NCBI GenBank assembly: GCA_030150795.1 | Contig: JASLFF010000107.1 | Coordinates: 1-11,362, forward strand | Length of the DNA stretch: 11,362 nt | Origin: Terriglobales bacterium | Lineage (GTDB): Bacteria; Acidobacteriota; Terriglobia; Terriglobales; Gp1-AA117 | Reading direction: 5' to 3' | Part shown: in pieces, positions 7,743 to 11,362 of the stretch | Layout of the letters: each line of letters begins with the position of its first letter | How positions within the stretch are numbered: position 1 is the first letter of the stretch | Position numbers and translations under genes: made by a program | The notes under the pieces: generated by a model | What the model saw: only the letters and a program-made list of their open reading frames with translations | Database searches by the model: none | What the model was told of the DNA's origin: nothing

Positions 7743-8105
7743 ATGCAGCCAAAATTGCTCTCTTTTGACCCAACTCACGAGCTGAGCAACAATGCCATTC
7801 GATTTGGAGGGAGCTTCTTAGATATGAACACCGCAGAATCGTCGACGAATCTAATCGCCATGCCAGGTCTGGCCCCGCACCGGGATAATGTAACTTCCTT
7901 GTTTCAGCAACCGAGGCGCCTGCTCGATGTGGGCGATGTCGCGAAATGGCTCAGCGTAAGTAAGGGCTGGGTGCGGGACCACGCATCAGAGCGCCGACAA
8001 CCGAAGTTGCAGGCCATCAAACTGGGTTCACGAAAAGGCAAAGGACTTTGGAAATTCCGCGAAGGGGACGTTCAACAATTTCTATGCGACCGCAATTTTA
8101 GATAA
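7743..8105 (+). CDS. Excisionase/AlpA-like helix-turn-helix protein
   Basis: The 120-residue product has a disordered-looking N-terminal half and a C-terminal winged-helix module (about residues 60-116). Visible marks are LLDVGDVAKWLSVSKGWVRD (60-79), a helix-turn-helix with the SVSKGWV recognition turn, a basic stretch RRQPKLQAIKLGSRKGKG, and WKFREGDVQQFL (103-114). This pattern is typical of small MerR-like DNA-binding proteins of the excisionase (Xis/AlpA) group, which regulate or direct excision of integrated elements. ATG 7743 has only a weak ribosome site; ATG 7824, preceded by GGAGGGAG about 10 nt away, is a good alternative and would give 93 residues with the whole DNA-binding domain. 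The gene ends 83 bp before the tRNA-Ser gene and lies about 0.35 kb from an integrase remnant, which supports an origin in a mobile element. Target sites are unknown. Confidence 0.78.
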   Translation: MQPKLLSFDPTHELSNNAIRFGGSFLDMNTAESSTNLIAMPGLAPHRDNVTSLFQQPRRLLDVGDVAKWLSVSKGWVRDHASERRQPKLQAIKLGSRKGKGLWKFREGDVQQFLCDRNFR

Positions 8106-8188
8106 AACAGAGCCTCTAGCCGGGCTGCTGAGTACGAAGCATGTGACCATGAAAAGCTCGTGAGGGTAGAAGGGAGGCACATGAGATC

Positions 8189-8278
8189 TGGCGGAGAGAG
8201 AGGGATTCGAACCCCCGATACCCGTTAAGGTATACACGCTTTCGAGGCGCGCGCCTTCAGCCACTCGGCCATCTCTCC
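8189..8278 (-). tRNA. tRNA-Ser (anticodon CGA), CCA encoded
   Basis: Read on the minus strand from 8278, the 7-bp acceptor stem GGAGAGA pairs with TCTCTCC. The D arm reads GCCGAGTGGCTGAAGGC. The anticodon stem CGCGC/GCGTG encloses loop CTCGAAA, giving anticodon CGA, which reads UCG. The long variable arm, TATACC...GGGTAT, is the class II feature expected for serine. The T arm is GGGGG-TTCGAAT-CCCCC. The discriminator is G at 8192, and CCA is encoded at 8191-8189. Every stem can be paired, so the gene looks functional. Confidence 0.97.
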
Positions 8279-8707
8279 GCGCCGTGAATTTCCATCTTCA
8301 TTTTACCAAGGAAGCTCGTTTTCACCGCCTTTCCTGGCTGGATGTCACTGAATTGAGCCTGGCTCAGTTTCCTTTCCGAGTTGAAGCAAGCGGTCACCTC
8401 ATTGGCCATATGGAGCACCTCAGCATCGAGAGTTTGAGTGTAGATGTTGAGCGTGGTCCGGGATTACCGTCTTGCGCGCAATGTTGCGTTCGAGGACCTC
8501 CTGGTCGAGGGCTTCGGCGAGTGCCGCCTTGATGATGTCGCGCACGTGGTAGACGACGTTATAGGAATAGCCCGCCGCTGCCAGCTGGTTAAACAGCATC
8601 TGCACCTGGAATTTGCTGATATCTTTGAGCGCCACGTGCTCAAGACGCGGGTAGATTTGTTTTTTTAGATAGCCGTCGTTGCTGCGGCGGGTCGCGGGCC
8701 GCCAGTG
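8279..8707 (-). pseudogene. Tyrosine recombinase (phage-type integrase) remnant, catalytic core deleted
   Basis: Reading leftward from 8707, the frame gives WRPATRRSNDGYLKKQIYPR, then a helical stretch through MLFNQLAAAGYSYNVVYHVR to ARKTVIP (8459). This looks like the N-terminal core-binding (SAM-like) domain of a tyrosine integrase. At about 8460 the reading frame shifts, and the next frame reads RTTLNIYTQTLDAEV, which is the tail normally found just after the catalytic Tyr region. The whole catalytic domain (Arg, His-x-x-Arg and much of the Tyr region) is therefore missing, so the gene cannot be active. The tail frame runs on into the tRNA and stops at 8257-8259. The N-terminus is also lost: residues before HWRPAT belong to an outer-membrane-protein fragment, forming a 159-codon chimeric frame (8420-8899) that I regard as accidental. 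Confidence 0.72.
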
Positions 8708-8857
8708 GGCGCCGTAAAGGAATGTGCCTCGCGTCTGCGTCGATGCATCAACCAGAGTCGTGCCAGCATTGTTAGCAGGATCAAAGACCAGAACACCGCC
8801 GCCGAGCACGAACGGCTGCACACGGGCAAACTGCGGCAGCTTCACAACGGCTGCGCC
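8708..8857 (-). pseudogene. Outer-membrane beta-barrel protein fragment (C-terminal half)
   Basis: The minus-strand frame reads GAAVVKLPQFARVQPFVLGG, continues with VLVFDPANNAG and ends TQTRGTFLYGA at 8708. Alternating hydrophobic strands, Gly-rich turns and the phrase 'PFVLGGG.LVFDP' are what I expect of small opacity-type outer-membrane proteins of acidobacteria; this is from memory and not searched. The fragment has no signal peptide, no start of its own and no C-terminal strand, since it runs directly into the integrase remnant. Apparent upstream pieces of the same gene lie to the right but on the opposite strand. Confidence 0.5.
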
Positions 8858-8881
8858 AGAGGCGGATTTGCCTCCGCCCGC

Positions 8882-8963
8882 GTACAGTCCAACGTGCATG
8901 AGATCACTGATCGGCTATCGCCATGGCATCAACCGTTGGCTCGCTGCGGAGGCCAACTACGGT
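8882..8963 (+). pseudogene. Inverted, reordered pieces of the same outer-membrane protein
   Basis: On the plus strand, 8882-8908 reads VQSNVHEIT, which would fit directly before the GAAVVKLPQ fragment encoded on the minus strand at 8857. In another plus frame, 8913-8963 reads GYRHGINRWLAAEANYG, a typical earlier strand of such barrels. In an intact gene the order would be GYRHG..., then VQSNVHEIT, then GAAVVK...; here the first two are swapped and the third is inverted. A 6-bp hairpin, GGCGGA/TCCGCC (8861-8878), sits at the inversion point. Fragments are short, so this remains an interpretation. Confidence 0.35.
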
Positions 8964-8988
8964 TCGCTGGGTGACTGCATCCACCGCC

Positions 8989-9092
8989 AGACAGTCTGCC
9001 CCCCAAAGAACAATTTCTTTGATTTCCTGCAAAATGCGCTGATTTCGGGGCGTTTTCTCGACCTGAGCAGGTACGAAATGGGCAGACAGTCT
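8989..9092. mobile_element. Candidate MITE-like segment with 13-bp terminal inverted repeats
   Basis: The left end, AGACAGTCTGCCC (8989-9001), and the reverse complement of the right end (9080-9092), AGACTGTCTGCCC, match at 12 of 13 positions. Because AGACAGTCT is nearly self-complementary, CAGACAGTCT also appears as a direct repeat at 8988-8997 and 9083-9092. The 104-bp segment holds no gene. No target-site duplication is clear. It could be a miniature transposable element, a degraded insertion-sequence remnant, or chance. Confidence 0.35.
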
Positions 9093-9209
9093 AACTAAGA
9101 GAGGGTTGATTTTAAGCCGCATGCGCCCCACCCCCAATTGGCTATGGTCGTGCGAATAAGAATATCTGTCTGTGGCTCAATAACTTAACGCCAATCCCAA
9201 ATTGAACGA
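9093..9209. other. Gene-free spacer before imuA
   Basis: I see no coding frame or structure here apart from a short palindrome, CCAATTGG (9137 region). It separates the element remnants from the imuA promoter. Confidence 0.4.
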
Positions 9210-9250
9210 TTGACACCCACCCTATAGGGTTGGTAGCCTACATCGTAGGC
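9210..9250 (+). promoter_or_regulatory. Putative imuA promoter with two perfect dyads (candidate operators)
   Basis: A consensus -35 box TTGACA (9210-9215) is followed 18 bp later by a weak -10, TAGCCT (9234-9239). Two perfect inverted repeats overlap this promoter: ACCCTATAGGGT (9219-9230) in the spacer and GCCTAC-ATC-GTAGGC (9236-9250) over and after the -10. imuA cassettes are normally under SOS (LexA) control, so one dyad could be the repressor site. Neither matches the LexA boxes I know from Proteobacteria or Firmicutes. Confidence 0.5.
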
Positions 9251-9287
9251 GAATTAAAAGCGAATCAACCCAACACTGCGCAGATTT

Positions 9288-10013
9288 ATGTCCTCTATTT
9301 CCATGATCCGTTCCCACGTCGAAAGCCGTCTTCCTGGCGCTCTTTTTCCCTATATGCCTCCTGAGCCGGAGATGATTGCAACCGGTATTAAGTCGCTGGA
9401 TTGCACGGTAGGCGGAATTCCAAAAAGCGGGCTGGCTCAGATATGCGCTCCTGCGGGAGTTTCTACCGGCAGAACAACATTGCTGCTTTCAGTGATGCAA
9501 AAGGTAACGAGGCAGGAGGAATCTTGCGCGCTGGTGGATGCAAGCGACTGCTTTGACCCAGCCTCGGCGGAAGCTGCGGGAGTCGACATGCCGCGTCTGC
9601 TCTGGGTGAGATGCGCAGGCGGAAAAGGAATGCGGCCTCTGGAACAGGCATTCAGGGCAGCGGACATCATTGCGCAAAATGGCGGGTTCGGTTTGATTGC
9701 TGTCGATCTGGGAAATATCGAGGAACGGCTGGTGCGTAAGGTGCCGCTTTCCACCTGGTTCCGTTTTGCCCGAGTAGTGGAAAGGATGCCTACCGCGCTC
9801 GTCTTTCTGCTCAGCCACCCTGCGGCCCAGAGTTGTTCGGCGCTCACTTTGCGTTGCGCCGTCAAAGAAAGTCGCTGGCATGGTTGGGAGAAAGTGTCCC
9901 ATGCAAATTTTCTTTCCGGCCTTGAATGCGAACTTGAGATCGGGCGCTCGCGGATGCGGAAGCCGGCACAATTCGTTCCGCTGCGTTTTACCGCAACTTC
10001 AGTGTGGGCGTGA
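9288..10013 (+). CDS. imuA: ImuA, RecA-like mutasome accessory protein
   Basis: This 241-residue protein is a reduced RecA/SulA-like ATPase-fold protein. ATGIKSLDCTVGGIPKSGLA (31-50) matches the RecA entry region, the P-loop position reads PAGVSTGRTTLL (55-66) with Arg62 where RecA has the catalytic Lys, and LVDASDCFDPASAEAAGVDM (82-101) parallels the RecA 'DAEHALDP..A..LGVD' segment. GLIAVDLGNI (135-144) is at the Walker B position. RecA's DNA-binding loops and C-terminal domain are absent. With ImuB and DnaE2 it forms the damage-induced mutasome for error-prone translesion synthesis. It ends 3 bp before imuB, so the two are one operon. ATG 9288 lacks a clear ribosome site; ATG 9303 is an alternative. 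In this clade the protein may be annotated only as a RecA homologue. Confidence 0.85.
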   Translation: MSSISMIRSHVESRLPGALFPYMPPEPEMIATGIKSLDCTVGGIPKSGLAQICAPAGVSTGRTTLLLSVMQKVTRQEESCALVDASDCFDPASAEAAGVDMPRLLWVRCAGGKGMRPLEQAFRAADIIAQNGGFGLIAVDLGNIEERLVRKVPLSTWFRFARVVERMPTALVFLLSHPAAQSCSALTLRCAVKESRWHGWEKVSHANFLSGLECELEIGRSRMRKPAQFVPLRFTATSVWA

Positions 10014-10016
10014 ACC

Positions 10017-11362
10017 ATGTTGTTTGGTTGTATTTATGCTCCCGATTTTGCGGTCCAGGCCGCGCTCCGGCGCAATCCAGATCTATTCCTGTCCCGGTCT
10101 GCTGCCGTGCTCGATGGGACGGAGTTGCTGTTGAAGGTTATAGCTTGCAATGAACAGGCGCGAAGCGCCGGCGTTGCCATCGGCATGACCAAACTCCAGG
10201 CAGAAAGCTGTGGCGAGGTCCTGCTCGAAAATCGCAACTGCGAACAGGAAGACTCTGCGCAAGCCACCTTGCTCGATTTCGGCTATAGATTTTCTCCGCG
10301 GCTGGAATCCACTGCTCCTGGTACGCTCATTTTGGATTTAGCCGGATCGTCGCGTCTTTTTGGACCGCCTGAGAATATCGGGATTGAGTTGTTGCAGCCT
10401 GCACGGGCCCACGGATTTGTTGTACACGTGGGAATTGCCGCCAATGCCGACGCCGCCTTGCATGCCGCCCGCGGCTTTGACGGTCTTACCGTGATTCCTC
10501 CGGGCGAAGAAGCGTCTGTACTTGGAGATTTGCCCATCAAGGTCCTTCAGCCGCCGGAAGAAATCAACGAAATCTTGGTTCACTGGGGCATCAGCGATTT
10601 TCGATCACTGGCATCGCTTCCTGAAGTCCCGCTCACGGAGCGGTTGGGACAACAAGGATTGCACCTTCAGCGATTGGCGCGGGGTGAGACACAGCGCGAG
10701 CTGGTTCCCGAGGAACCGCCCCTAACCTTTCGCGAAAGCATGGAACTGGAAGAGCCGGTTGAGCTGCTGGAACCTTTGGCGTTCATTCTGAATCAGCTGC
10801 TGGAGCAGGTGATGTATAGGTTACGGGAAAGATCGCTGGCAACCGATCATGTGCAACTGGACTTTACGCTTGAAGTCCATCATGACCGGCAATTGCATAC
10901 GGATGCAGCCACGACGAGCCGCACCTCGCAATACCAGAGAACGATCAAATTACCGGTCCCAAGCCAGGATGCCAGGGTGCTGTTAAAGCTCATGCAGCTT
11001 GATTTAAGCGCGCATCCTCCTGAAGCATCAGTGCAGAAGGTTGCAATTGAAGCTTTTCCCGCGCGGGTGCGCTCTGTACAAGCCGGACTGTTTCAGCCGC
11101 TCGCTCCCGAGCCGGCAAAGCTGGAAATTACGCTGGCACGCCTGCGGGCGGTTGTCGGCCCGGAAGACTGTTTGGCCAGAAGCCGCGTCGGCTTTGCACG
11201 AATACTGGATTCGCACCGCCCGGACAGTTTTGAAGTGCTGCCCACCGGCTTTGTGGCTGACTCAAGAGATGCGACTCAAAACACCTGCCGGCTTGCTTTA
11301 CGTGTATTTCGTCCTGCCCTTGCCATCAGGGTTGAAATGCATGCCGGATGCCCGGCAGCCAT
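10017..11362 (+). CDS. imuB: ImuB, Y-family polymerase-like mutasome protein (3' end outside window)
   Basis: 448 codons are visible and the frame is still open at the right edge. The N-terminal palm region (MLFGCIYAPDFAVQAALR) and the LILDLAGSSRLFG motif (104-116) mark a Y-family DNA polymerase homologue. Catalytic members carry Asp-Glu shortly before the LDL strand (as in SIDEAYLD of DinB); here those positions are Gly102-Thr103, and the first catalytic Asp also appears replaced. The protein should thus be polymerase-inactive, as is usual for ImuB, acting as an adaptor between the beta clamp and the DnaE2 polymerase. The thumb/helix-hairpin region follows (WGISDFRSLASLP, 190-202), then the little-finger domain. 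ATG 10017 follows the imuA stop by 3 bp. dnaE2 is the expected next gene but lies beyond the window. Confidence 0.9.
   Translation, partial: MLFGCIYAPDFAVQAALRRNPDLFLSRSAAVLDGTELLLKVIACNEQARSAGVAIGMTKLQAESCGEVLLENRNCEQEDSAQATLLDFGYRFSPRLESTAPGTLILDLAGSSRLFGPPENIGIELLQPARAHGFVVHVGIAANADAALHAARGFDGLTVIPPGEEASVLGDLPIKVLQPPEEINEILVHWGISDFRSLASLPEVPLTERLGQQGLHLQRLARGETQRELVPEEPPLTFRESMELEEPVELLEPLAFILNQLLEQVMYRLRERSLATDHVQLDFTLEVHHDRQLHTDAATTSRTSQYQRTIKLPVPSQDARVLLKLMQLDLSAHPPEASVQKVAIEAFPARVRSVQAGLFQPLAPEPAKLEITLARLRAVVGPEDCLARSRVGFARILDSHRPDSFEVLPTGFVADSRDATQNTCRLALRVFRPALAIRVEMHAGCPAA

Noticed and set aside
8082..8264. 60-codon minus-strand frame over the tRNA
   Set aside because: It overlaps the tRNA-Ser gene almost completely at its start and has no coding features.
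8724..9098. 124-codon plus-strand frame as an intact gene
   Set aside because: Only a short middle part (8913-8963) resembles a protein; it spans the inversion point and the repeat-bounded segment, so it is a composite by chance.
9437..10018. 193-codon minus-strand frame opposite imuA
   Set aside because: imuA is clearly the coding strand by RecA-like motifs and operon fit with imuB; the opposite frame is a shadow.

Overview
The window looks like chromosome from a moderate-GC Gram-negative bacterium. Acidobacteriota (Terriglobia-like) is my best guess. It rests on recognising the style of the split ImuA/ImuB pair, the excisionase-like helix-turn-helix protein and the outer-membrane-protein fragment; no search was run, so treat it as inference.

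Left part (1-7317, all minus strand, so read right to left). An argininosuccinate-lyase/fumarase superfamily enzyme (5716-7179) is followed by a membrane-anchored M28 zinc aminopeptidase (3213-5582), an FAD-dependent GMC oxidoreductase (1427-3124), its partner 'gluconate 2-dehydrogenase subunit 3'-like protein (865-1437, overlapping the oxidoreductase gene by 11 bp), a small acidic protein of unknown function (293-631) and a second small protein that runs off the left edge (1-215). Only the oxidoreductase/subunit pair is tightly coupled; other gaps are 77 to 233 bp. The set resembles an accessory metabolic or biosynthetic locus, but no product can be named and the locus continues beyond the window.

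Middle part (7318-9287). A gene-free divergent region (about 425 bp) leads to a small plus-strand excisionase/AlpA-type helix-turn-helix gene (7743-8105). Next is a minus-strand tRNA-Ser(CGA) with encoded CCA (8189-8278). To its right lies about 800 bp of genomic scrap: a tyrosine-recombinase remnant with its catalytic core deleted, fused in frame to an inverted and reordered piece of an outer-membrane beta-barrel gene, then a roughly 104-bp segment bounded by near-perfect 13-bp inverted repeats. This looks like an old mobile-element hotspot beside a tRNA gene.

Right part (9210-11362, plus strand). imuA and imuB, the accessory genes of the damage-inducible mutasome, are separated by only 3 bp. 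A putative promoter upstream carries two perfect dyads, which are candidate operators. imuB is cut by the window end; dnaE2 is the expected next gene.
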